Part shown: piece by piece, positions 53,774 to 61,678 of the stretch
Layout: every line of letters starts with the position of its first letter
How positions within the stretch are numbered: position 1 is the first letter of the stretch
DNA from: a halophilic archaeon SHRA6
GTDB lineage: Archaea > Halobacteriota > Halobacteria > Halobacteriales > Haloferacaceae
Assembly (NCBI GenBank): GCA_005239175.1
Contig: ML241294.1
Location: 310,001 to 374,000, forward strand
Reading direction: 5' to 3'
DNA length: 64,000 nucleotides
Program-made: the position numbers and the translations under genes
Notes under the pieces: model-generated
The model's database searches: none
The model's input: the letters and a program-made list of their open reading frames with translations, nothing else
Told to the model about the DNA's origin: nothing

Positions 53774-54640
53774 ATGGCTGAACTAGCAACGACACTTCTG
53801 TTGAATGCCCTAAGTGCGGCGTTAGCCCTTTCGCTCGTCGCACTCGGATTAGCAATTATTTATGGGTTCATGGGAGTGATCAATTTAGCACATGGTGCGT
53901 TCCTCACTGTCGGTGCATACATAGCATGGGTGATGCCGGAGAGGCTCGGGATAAGCTTCTGGGTTGCACTCGTTCTTGCACCGATTATCGTCGGTGTAAT
54001 CGGGGCATTTATCGAACGGGTCGTAATCAGACATCTCTACGATCGGCTCCTCGATACGATTCTGGCGACATGGGGTATCTCGCTGGCACTTGTTGAACTT
54101 GTCAAGCTAGCCTTCGGGACGACAAGCAAATCAGTCAGCAACCCGCTCAGTGGTAGCATTGACCTCGGAGTTACGGTTTATCCAGCATACCGCTTGTTCT
54201 TGATTGGCTTTTGTATAGTGATCCTTGTCGGAGTCTTCATGTTCTTCAAATCGACCGATGTCGGTGTCCGGCTTCGTGCAGTGATTCAGGATCCGGATGC
54301 AGCGAGTCTACAAGGACTGAATAAAACACGAATGTACCAGTATTCATTTGCATCTGGGGCCGCTCTCGCAGGACTCGGTGGTGCAGCAATCGCTCCGATT
54401 ACTACCGTCAACCCAACGATGGGAGTAACATACCTACTTGAATCGTTCTTTGCGGTTATCCTAGGTGGGACTGGTGCACTGATAGCCGTTGTCCCTGGGA
54501 GTATTATCGTTGCTGGGTCGGCGAACATCATGACGTTCATGATATCGCCCATCTTAGCACAAACAATCGTCTTCGTGTTCGTTATCGTTGCGATGATCGT
54601 CCGTCCACAGGGAATCGTCCCGGAGGCATGGCATGAGTAA
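53774..54640 (+). CDS. livH: Liv-type ABC permease LivH, system 2
   Basis: 288-aa membrane subunit. LAIIYGFMGVINLAHGAFL and VILGGTGALIAVVPGSIIV are the family blocks. It starts 9 nt after the binding-protein stop and overlaps the next permease by 8 bp. Codons are A/T-ending far more often than in the system 1 livH at 5114. Confidence 0.92.
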   Translation: MAELATTLLLNALSAALALSLVALGLAIIYGFMGVINLAHGAFLTVGAYIAWVMPERLGISFWVALVLAPIIVGVIGAFIERVVIRHLYDRLLDTILATWGISLALVELVKLAFGTTSKSVSNPLSGSIDLGVTVYPAYRLFLIGFCIVILVGVFMFFKSTDVGVRLRAVIQDPDAASLQGLNKTRMYQYSFASGAALAGLGGAAIAPITTVNPTMGVTYLLESFFAVILGGTGALIAVVPGSIIVAGSANIMTFMISPILAQTIVFVFVIVAMIVRPQGIVPEAWHE

Positions 54641-55697
54641 TAAGAAGTCAAACCCCACGATTGGACCAGTTGAGTTCTCTGTAGTTGATGAGTCAATGCA
54701 GGTATCGATCGGAAGACTCCAAACGAATGCTAATACGTTACTACTCGGTCTCGGATTACTGGTGTTACTCGCTACGCCAGCGGTCTTTTCCGGGTACTTT
54801 GTCGGGTTATTGGTTGTTGCATTTATTTATGGGATCTTTGCCATATCGGTCGATCTTGTCTGGGGGTATGCCGGTATTCTCTCATTCGGTCACGCAGCAT
54901 TTTTTGGACTTGGTGCGTATCTCATGGGAGTAATCACGACTGAACTCTCGCTGCCAAGCATTGGGCTTCTTGGGCTGGTCTTGGCATTTCTCGTTCCGGC
55001 TGTTGTTGGGCTGGTTGTTGCTGGTGTGCTGTTCTCTCGTGGGATTAGTGAAGAGTACTTCACCATCATTACACTCGCCTTAGCAATTGTTGCAAGTCAG
55101 GCCGCACTCATTTTGAGTGATGTTACAGGGGGATCAAACGGATTAACAGAAATCCCACCACTGGGGGTTGAGATTCCTGGTGTCATGACGTATATTATCT
55201 CCCACAACCAGTACTATTTTGTTGTACTCGTCGCGCTGGTCGCTGTGTTCCTGATTGGAAAACGCATTGTTCAGTCACCGTTTGGTACCACTCTCGTCGG
55301 AATAAACGAGAACGAGACAAAAATCTCGTCGCTTGGGTACAACCCAATAAAATACAAAACAATAGTGTTCGGCTTGTCAACTGGGATTGCTGGATTCGCC
55401 GGTGCGCTCTATGCAGCCTACTCGGGGTTCATTTCGCCACCTCTACTTGGGTTCGTCCTTTCGACCGAGGTGCTTGTCTGGGTACTGGTTGGTGGACGTG
55501 GCACACTAATTGGACCAGTTATCGGGGCCACTGCGCTTTATTTGGCCGAGAACATGTTTAGCGGGATGTTTCTGAACACATGGGTACTAATGCTTGGATT
55601 GCTGCTGGTGGTAATCGTACTGGTATTCCCAGCTGGAATCATTGGCGTGTTCAGTATCATCGAAAAGAAGATCAATAAGTACTTGAAAGACACATGA
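54633..55697 (+). CDS. livM: Liv-type ABC permease LivM, system 2
   Basis: 354-aa membrane subunit with a polar N-terminal tail of about 30 residues, then VDLVWGYAGILSFGHAAFFG, the LivM hallmark, and the coupling loop LVGGRGTLIGPVIGATALY. It overlaps livH by 8 bp, and 76 bp separate it from the first ATPase gene. Confidence 0.92.
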   Translation: MSNKKSNPTIGPVEFSVVDESMQVSIGRLQTNANTLLLGLGLLVLLATPAVFSGYFVGLLVVAFIYGIFAISVDLVWGYAGILSFGHAAFFGLGAYLMGVITTELSLPSIGLLGLVLAFLVPAVVGLVVAGVLFSRGISEEYFTIITLALAIVASQAALILSDVTGGSNGLTEIPPLGVEIPGVMTYIISHNQYYFVVLVALVAVFLIGKRIVQSPFGTTLVGINENETKISSLGYNPIKYKTIVFGLSTGIAGFAGALYAAYSGFISPPLLGFVLSTEVLVWVLVGGRGTLIGPVIGATALYLAENMFSGMFLNTWVLMLGLLLVVIVLVFPAGIIGVFSIIEKKINKYLKDT

Positions 55698-55773
55698 TAC
55701 AGATCTCATCACTCAATGAGTCGACTCGTGGTTGTACTGATAGAATGATCGGATCAAGCAGAGGAATCTTGAT

Positions 55774-56559
55774 ATGACAACAGTAGAACCCGACCCGAAT
55801 ACTCCTCAGACACAGAGCTCTGCTGACTCGGAATTGTTACGGACAGAAGAATTGACCCGACGATTTGGCTCACTCGTTGCTGTCGATGACGTGAATATTT
55901 CCATTCCGAGAGGAGAGTTTCACTCGATCATCGGACCAAATGGTGCAGGGAAAACAACACTGTTCAATATGCTTGCAGGGACGCTCCCCGAAAGCGATGG
56001 ACGAATACTCTTCGACGGAGAGGAAATAACTGGGCTTTCTGATCACCAGCGTGTTCAACGAGGAATCAGTCGGGCGTATCAAACCCCACAATTATTCTCA
56101 GGGCTATCCGTGCTAGAGAATCTCCGGTTAGCTGTTCAGTCAAAAAATCAATCGTTTAACCCAATAAAAAAGACAGATTCGGCTCACGAACAGGAAGCGA
56201 TAGAGATGCTAGAGCAAATCGAGTTTGAGGCTGCCCCGGGACAGATTACTGAAAACTTGTCACACGGTAATAAAAAGAAACTGGAGATTCTGATGGCACT
56301 CAGCGTTGACCCAGATCTCCTTCTCCTTGACGAACCAACGAGTGGAGTGTCTCAGGCGGATTCTGATTCATTGATGGAATTTATTTCTGCAGCGAGTGCG
56401 GAACGAACTGTCTTACTTATCGAACACAATGTAGATCTCGTGCTTGAGTACTCCGATAGAGTAACCGTATTGAACAGGGGTGCGGTAATATCACAGGGAA
56501 CACCATCATATATCACTCAAGACGAAACAGTACAAAAAGCGTACATGGGGTCATACTGA
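55774..56559 (+). CDS. livG: Liv-type ABC ATPase LivG, system 2
   Basis: 261 aa. Walker A is GPNGAGKTT, the signature region ENLSHGNKKKLEILMAL is a divergent form, as in urea-type UrtD proteins, and Walker B is LLLLDEPTSGV. Its TGA shares one base with the livF ATG (TGATG). Confidence 0.92.
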   Translation: MTTVEPDPNTPQTQSSADSELLRTEELTRRFGSLVAVDDVNISIPRGEFHSIIGPNGAGKTTLFNMLAGTLPESDGRILFDGEEITGLSDHQRVQRGISRAYQTPQLFSGLSVLENLRLAVQSKNQSFNPIKKTDSAHEQEAIEMLEQIEFEAAPGQITENLSHGNKKKLEILMALSVDPDLLLLDEPTSGVSQADSDSLMEFISAASAERTVLLIEHNVDLVLEYSDRVTVLNRGAVISQGTPSYITQDETVQKAYMGSY

Positions 56560-57266
56560 TGGTGCTAATAGAACTATCGGATGTGCACGCTGGATATAAA
56601 GGTGGAAATGTTATTCACGGAATCTCGCTCTCGATCGAAGAGGGGGAAGTTGTCTCTTTGTTGGGACGAAACGGTGTTGGGAAGACGACAACACTTCGAT
56701 CAATTGTTGGCGTCGTCAGCCCCACCTCCGGAACGATCGAGTTCGGTGGGACAGACATCTCAGATTCAGCTCCCCACGAGACCTACAAGCAAGGAATCAG
56801 CCTTGTGCCTGAAGATCGTGGAATATTCCCCGATCTGACGGTCGAAGAAAACCTTCGGGTTCCAATTGTTGATACCGATGATGAGCGGTCTATCGACGAG
56901 ATTTACGGGTTCTTTTCTAAACTAGAAGAATTACAAGATTCGAAAGGGAAGAATCTGAGCGGTGGCGAACAGCAAATGCTCGCAATCGGTCGGGCGCTTC
57001 GACAGAATCCCCGAATGTTGCTCCTTGACGAACCAAGTGAAGGTCTTGCACCACAGATCATCGAAGATGTTGGGACAGCAATCGAATCAATTGCCCAAGA
57101 GGGAATGACGATACTCATCGTCGAGCAGAATACGAAATTCGCGCTCGATATATCTTCACGTGCGTATATTATGACCGACGGTCAAATCAAACTGGATGGT
57201 TTAACGCAGGAGTTGCGTGAAGACAATGATACACTGGAAAAATACCTTGGTGTTCACGAGTCATAA
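56559..57266 (+). CDS. livF: Liv-type ABC ATPase LivF, system 2
   Basis: 235 aa. Walker A is GRNGVGKTT, signature LSGGEQQMLAIGRAL and Walker B MLLLDEPSEGLAPQII, standard for LivF/UrtE. Last gene of the island operon. The ending EKYLGVHES parallels EEYLGVH of the system 1 LivF, so the two systems are homologous throughout but clearly diverged. Confidence 0.92.
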   Translation: MVLIELSDVHAGYKGGNVIHGISLSIEEGEVVSLLGRNGVGKTTTLRSIVGVVSPTSGTIEFGGTDISDSAPHETYKQGISLVPEDRGIFPDLTVEENLRVPIVDTDDERSIDEIYGFFSKLEELQDSKGKNLSGGEQQMLAIGRALRQNPRMLLLDEPSEGLAPQIIEDVGTAIESIAQEGMTILIVEQNTKFALDISSRAYIMTDGQIKLDGLTQELREDNDTLEKYLGVHES

Positions 57267-57680
57267 TTGATTGCTGCATCGCTGATCATACTATTCGATC
57301 GATGCTTGGCTCTCTGATCATAGATTCAAGTTTGCGGGCGTTATCACAAAATACTCGCTAATCAGGCGCTTAATCGTGAGACCGATCACAACATAGAGCT
57401 ATCCCCTGCAAATCGGTTCGACGACGGCAGCGGTATGTAAGTACCACAAGAAAGGATTATTCTCTCTTCATTAACATCTCCCGTATAGTAATGGCTAGAA
57501 CTACATTAGCGTTTGTAACTCTTTGCAGCAGATGGGTCGATATTCGGTTCGAGAGCCTTTGATCCAACAGTTCCTGATCAGCAGTGTGAAAATAATTGCA
57601 AACGCTACTATATATTGCTCTTCGAGTTGGATGCAGTGTCGGGCCATAATATTACACACGCGCTGCGCGGTAGTGTGCAG
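57267..57680. other. non-coding stretch with repeat B
   Basis: About 410 bases without a gene, between the importer operon and the IS6 remnant. It holds the MITE-like repeat copy B (57505-57611). The reading frame visible across it is produced by the repeat. Confidence 0.55.
57505..57611 (-). repeat. MITE-like repeat, copy B
   Basis: About 107 bp with terminal inverted repeats TTAGCGTTTGTAA and TTGCAAACGCTACTA. In reverse complement it aligns over its length to copy A at 48083, so the two copies face each other around about 9.4 kb. Confidence 0.7.
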
Positions 57681-58303
57681 ATAAGCTGATTCCATGTGAA
57701 GCTGAACGATCTGATCCAGTCGGCGGTTTCTGCGTCGGCGTTGCTAAAACAGCTTGAGAACTAGATAGTTCGACGTTTTATTATTCTAAAGACACGTTCA
57801 ACAGCGTTGCGATTTCCATATTTTTCGTATCTGAAATCGAAGCCGTGGCGTTGACACACAGCTTGTAACGAGTGTGATCCATCAACGAGAAACACAGCAT
57901 CGGAGACGTCGTGTTTCTCCGAGAGTTCCGCAGAAACGAATGAGCGAGAACCGTTGAAGTCGTGGCTTCAAGCTTTCTATAGAGCAATTCGTTTGTCTCG
58001 TGATCAACAGCCGCGTACAGCCAATACTGCTCATCGTTGAGGCAGATCACCGTTTTATCGATCGCAACGTGATCCGGACACCAACCATTTCGGGCTGTAG
58101 ATCAGCTTTGTGAACCCAATTATGAACAGTTGATAGAGCACATTTGAAACCAAATATCTCAAAAATATATACTGTTTTTAAAAGTGATAATCTAGCAAGA
58201 TGAAGCTGAATACCAAGCATCATCAGCAATCTCGGTGTCACTTCCCGTTCCACAAAACCTAATTCTGGTCGATACTACCGCTGAGGCGTGTGTTTTCGGG
58301 CAT
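57681..58303 (-). pseudogene. decayed IS6-family transposase
   Basis: Recognisable as a haloarchaeal IS6-type DDE transposase once frames are joined: MPENTRLSGSIDQ, then EREVTPRLLMMLGIQLHLA, STVHNWVHKADLQPE, CPDHVAIDKTV (first Asp), LNDEQYWLYAAVDHETNELL, VFLVDGSHSLQA (second Asp), and YEKYGNRNAVERVFR (Glu). It is broken by a frame error with a stop near 58263, frameshifts near 58075 and 57935, and a stop near 57733. It is therefore inactive, and old enough to have several lesions while all three DDE segments remain readable. Confidence 0.85.
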
Positions 58304-58390
58304 GGATCACTCAGAAAATACACCACCTCACTCTTCATCCTTATCTGAACACCGCTGATCGTTCACGGTTCGCCTGAACAACTAACAGCT
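58304..58390. mobile_element. upstream end of the IS6-family element
   Basis: Non-coding leader of the transposase remnant. On the minus strand the outer end reads GTTGTTCAGGCGAACCGTG, a plausible terminal inverted repeat, but no matching end was found beyond the transposase 3' end, so that side was probably lost. The sugar ATPase gene stop follows 25 bp away. Confidence 0.45.
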
Positions 58391-58410
58391 CAAAAAGCGA
58401 TCGACAGCGC

Positions 58411-59568
58411 TCAAACAACGCGTTCGGCGTCGCCCTCGAGACGTCGATTCCGGATCGCTCGGCCCGATTCGGTCGAAAAGACGTGTACCGCCTCCTCTGG
58501 AATGCGAACCCAAACGGTCTCAGTATCCGCGATATCGCTTATGCCATCGATTGTTGCGATGAGAACGAGTTGGTCGTCGTCGATGCCGACGTCACCGCTG
58601 TCGAATCGAAGGTACACAACGTTCTCATCGCCCATGGGCTCAACGACATCGACGATCATCGACAGTGCACGGGAGTCTTCCGGCTTTTCAGTGGATAGTT
58701 CGAGATCCTCTGGACGAATTCCGAGCGTCACGTCCGAGACCCCCTCAAGTTCGGCGGCGAGGTCTGCAGAGATCGGATATGTGAACTCATCGGTAACGAT
58801 CTCGTCGTTGTCGATCGTTCCGCGAATCGTGTTCATCGACGGTTCGCCAATAAAGCCAGCGACGAACAGGTTTGCCGGCCGGTGATAGCATTCAAGCGGC
58901 GTCCCGACCTGCTGGAGTTTTCCATCGTTGAGGACGGCAATCCGATCGCCCATTGTCATCGCCTCGGTCTGGTCGTGTGTGACGTAGATCGTCGTTGTTT
59001 CGAGTCCTTCCTGGAGCCGCTGGAGCTCCATGCGCATCTGCGAGCGGAGCTTCGCGTCGAGGTTCGACAGCGGTTCGTCCATCAAGAACACGTCGGGATC
59101 GCGGACGATCGCCCGCCCGAGCGCGACGCGCTGTTGCTGGCCGCCAGAGAGTTCGTCAGGGGTGCGATCGAGCATCCCTTCGATTCCCAACATCTCAGCG
59201 GTTTCAGTGACGAGCGCATCAATTTCCTCGTCCGGGAGGTCAGTCGACTCCTCAAGTCCGAATGCCATGTTGCCCCGGACGGTCATGTGTGGATACAGCG
59301 CATAGGACTGAAACACCATCGCGATGTCTCGGTCCTGTGCGGGGAGATCGTTGATGACGCGATCGTCAAGGCGGATCCTTCCGTCGGTGATTGTCTCGAG
59401 CCCGGCGACCATCCGCAGCGTCGTCGATTTGCCACAGCCGGAGGGACCGACGAGGACGAGGAACTCTCCGTCTTCGATCTCGATCGAGACGTCGTCAACG
59501 GCGACGATCTCGTTGGCGTTGTCGTCAGTGAATACTTTCGTGATATGTTCAAGTGTTGTTCGTGCCAT
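58411..59568 (-). CDS. ugpC: sugar ABC transporter ATPase (UgpC/MalK type), second system
   Basis: 385 aa. Walker A is GPSGCGKST, signature LSGGQQQRVALGRA and Walker B FLMDEPLSNLDAKLR, with a complete C-terminal OB/TOBE domain. ATG 59568 (MARTTLEHITKVF) was chosen; the upstream in-frame extension overlaps the permease gene and is not homologous. It is close to the ugpC at 33292 but not a recent duplicate. Island DNA begins just past its stop. Confidence 0.93.
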   Translation of the reverse strand: MARTTLEHITKVFTDDNANEIVAVDDVSIEIEDGEFLVLVGPSGCGKSTTLRMVAGLETITDGRIRLDDRVINDLPAQDRDIAMVFQSYALYPHMTVRGNMAFGLEESTDLPDEEIDALVTETAEMLGIEGMLDRTPDELSGGQQQRVALGRAIVRDPDVFLMDEPLSNLDAKLRSQMRMELQRLQEGLETTTIYVTHDQTEAMTMGDRIAVLNDGKLQQVGTPLECYHRPANLFVAGFIGEPSMNTIRGTIDNDEIVTDEFTYPISADLAAELEGVSDVTLGIRPEDLELSTEKPEDSRALSMIVDVVEPMGDENVVYLRFDSGDVGIDDDQLVLIATIDGISDIADTETVWVRIPEEAVHVFSTESGRAIRNRRLEGDAERVV

Positions 59569-59659
59569 GATTAGTAGACCTCCTGTGTGGGTGTGGACAT
59601 TGGTTGGATAGCGATCGATTCGATCCCGTCCGACTCGGCGGGTCGTGCTGTCTGGGGGT

Positions 59660-60586
59660 TCATACCTGTACCCCCTCGGCAAACTCGTCCGCGAAGAGCA
59701 CGTAGACGATGAGCGTCGGCAGTGCGGCGACGAACGCGCCGGCCATCCGCAGCGGGAAGTCAACGCCTTCCATTGCCTCGCCGAGCCCCGAGAGGATAAG
59801 CGTCACCGACGCGGCGGGATCGCTCACACTTCTGATGAGCGTCAACGAGAACAGGAACTCGTTCCAGATCTGGGTGAACTGGAAGATGAACACCACGGCG
59901 AACATCGGGATCGACAGCGGCAGAACGATCCGACGATAGACACGCCACATCGACGCGCCGTCGAGGCGTGCGGCTTCGATCATCTCCCACGACATCGTCT
60001 GGTACTGCGCGCGGAACAACACCGTACAGATCGGGATTCCGTAGGCAGTGTGCGTGATGATGAGTTCGATGATCGTCGCGTGCTTTTCGGCCAAGAGTGG
60101 CAGTCCCCACAGGAAGGCCAAGCGACCGTCGAGGTTCACCCAGACGGTCCAAAACTCCGAGAGTGGAATGATGACCGCCTGGTATGGGATGAAGATACCG
60201 GCGATGAACGTCGCGAAGACGAGCACCTGTCCGCGCCAGTTCGCGAGCGTCAGGCCGTAAGCAGCCATACTCCCGAAGACCGCACAGAGAATCGTCGAGG
60301 GAATCGTAAACAGCATGCTGTTTATCATTCCGGTCGAGAGCGCCTCGAACGCAACCTGCCACTTTTCGAACGTAATGCCGGCAGCTCCTGGTGGAAGGAA
60401 CGGCAGTGTCTCTCGCAATGCCTGGCTCGTCTTGATCGAGGTGACGAGTCCAGTCTGGATCGGCGTCAAATAAAACGCAACCAGCCCGAGCAAGAGTACG
60501 TACAATCCAACGTCGCCGGCGCTAACGCGGTTGATCCACGACGGGGTGGGGTCGGTATCTGTTTGAGAGTGTGTCTCAGTGCTCAT
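59660..60586 (-). CDS. sugar ABC permease (UgpE/MalG type), second system
   Basis: 308 aa with six helices. The EAA loop is EAARLDGASMWRVYRRIVLP and the C-terminal LFADEFAEGVQV is in the usual place. It resembles haloarchaeal glucose-type permeases. It overlaps the upstream permease gene by 4 bp. Confidence 0.92.
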   Translation of the reverse strand: MSTETHSQTDTDPTPSWINRVSAGDVGLYVLLLGLVAFYLTPIQTGLVTSIKTSQALRETLPFLPPGAAGITFEKWQVAFEALSTGMINSMLFTIPSTILCAVFGSMAAYGLTLANWRGQVLVFATFIAGIFIPYQAVIIPLSEFWTVWVNLDGRLAFLWGLPLLAEKHATIIELIITHTAYGIPICTVLFRAQYQTMSWEMIEAARLDGASMWRVYRRIVLPLSIPMFAVVFIFQFTQIWNEFLFSLTLIRSVSDPAASVTLILSGLGEAMEGVDFPLRMAGAFVAALPTLIVYVLFADEFAEGVQV

Positions 60587-61656
60587 AGGTTACCCTGTGT
60601 ATACTGTTGATAGAGGTACGGTGCGATGATAGCTAATGAAATGATAAACAGGACGATCGCGATCGACGCGCCGTAGGCCCACTCCTGTCGTTGGAACGCC
60701 TCTCGAACCATCTTGGTCGCGAGAATGTCTGCCCCGCGGCGTGGACGGAATCCCCAGATTGCGTAGAGGAAGTCGAACGCTTTCAGCGCGAACAGCACGA
60801 GCACCACCGAGGCGCTGACTGTTGCTGGCTTCAGTTGGGGAATAATCACCCGCCAGTAGAGCTTCAGCGTGTTCGCCCCGTCAACGCGAGCGGCCTCGTA
60901 CTGATCGCCCGGAATCGCCCGGAGCGCGGCAAGATACACGACCATCGTGTAGCCGCTGAACTGCCACATCAGCGCGAAGATCACGGAGCCGAGCACCAGC
61001 CGTGGGCTGCCAAGCCAGCTATAGGGGCCGAGCCCGACGAGCCCGAAGAGGCCGTTGACGATACCGAAATCGAAGTTGTACATCCACATCCAAAACTGCG
61101 CGGTGACGATGAACGACAGCGCGAACGGCAACAGGTAGATCGTTCTGAACGTGCGCTCAAATCGGATTTTTCGATCCAAGAGGATCGCAAGCGACAGCCC
61201 CAACACCAGACAGGCAAGCGTGAACGCTACGAGCAACACGAGCGTGTTCCGGGTCGCCGCCCAGAATCCAGCATCCCCGACGAGCTCAACGTAGTTGTGG
61301 AGCCCGATCGTCGAGTAGTCGACGTCACCGAATCCCGAATACTCAGTCAGCGAGATGAGGAAGTTCCAGCCGATCGCGGCGTAGACAAAAAAACCCATTA
61401 GCAAAAACGGGGGCAGCCAAAACGGCGCCGACTGGACAAAATCGCTGTCGCGCCACCGCTGGAGGCGCCTTCGCTCGTACTCGCCGGTGGGGTCTGTCTC
61501 CGCAGCCACACCGCCATCGCTTCGGATGGCGTCAGTGTCACCCTCGTCTTTGAGGGCTTCTGCAGCGCTAGCGGGACGATCGACACCGACGTCGCGGTCA
61601 CCGTCTGAACGGGCGTTACGAGCCCGTGTTCGCAGCGCGTGTATGATTCGTTTCAT
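60583..61656 (-). CDS. sugar ABC permease (UgpA/MalF type), second system
   Basis: 357 aa. A polar N-terminal tail of about 85 residues, rich in Asp, Arg and Glu, precedes the first helix (FWLPPFLLMGFFVYAAIGW); this is much longer than the 45-residue tail of the paralogue at 35300. The EAA loop is EAARVDGANTLKLYWRVIIP. ATG 61656 (MKRIIHALRTRARN) was chosen, 23 nt after the binding-protein gene. Confidence 0.9.
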   Translation of the reverse strand: MKRIIHALRTRARNARSDGDRDVGVDRPASAAEALKDEGDTDAIRSDGGVAAETDPTGEYERRRLQRWRDSDFVQSAPFWLPPFLLMGFFVYAAIGWNFLISLTEYSGFGDVDYSTIGLHNYVELVGDAGFWAATRNTLVLLVAFTLACLVLGLSLAILLDRKIRFERTFRTIYLLPFALSFIVTAQFWMWMYNFDFGIVNGLFGLVGLGPYSWLGSPRLVLGSVIFALMWQFSGYTMVVYLAALRAIPGDQYEAARVDGANTLKLYWRVIIPQLKPATVSASVVLVLFALKAFDFLYAIWGFRPRRGADILATKMVREAFQRQEWAYGASIAIVLFIISLAIIAPYLYQQYTQGNL

Positions 61657-61678
61657 AAAAATTACAGAGTGGGCGTGG

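Larger units (their letters stand above)
47893..58410. mobile_element. A+T-rich genomic island: amide catabolism and import
   Basis: From the break in the SDR remnant to the stop of the sugar ATPase gene the sequence is visibly richer in A+T, uses A/T-ending codons freely and is poor in CGATCG words, unlike both flanks. It carries IclR, asparaginase, amidase and a full five-gene Liv-type importer. Two MITE-like repeats of about 105 bp in opposite orientation (48083, 57505) and a decayed IS6-family element (57681-58390) mark the edges. No integrase or tRNA site is seen, so homologous exchange or IS-mediated insertion is more likely than an integrase. Confidence 0.7.

Noticed and set aside
57501-57695. 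Minus-strand 64-aa frame near the IS6 remnant
   Set aside because: It joins the tail of the decayed transposase region to MITE-like repeat B; no conserved protein is seen.
59645-60610. Plus-strand frame of 321 aa opposite a sugar permease gene
   Set aside because: Antisense to a well-supported permease; the charged, repetitive translation is typical of shadow frames.
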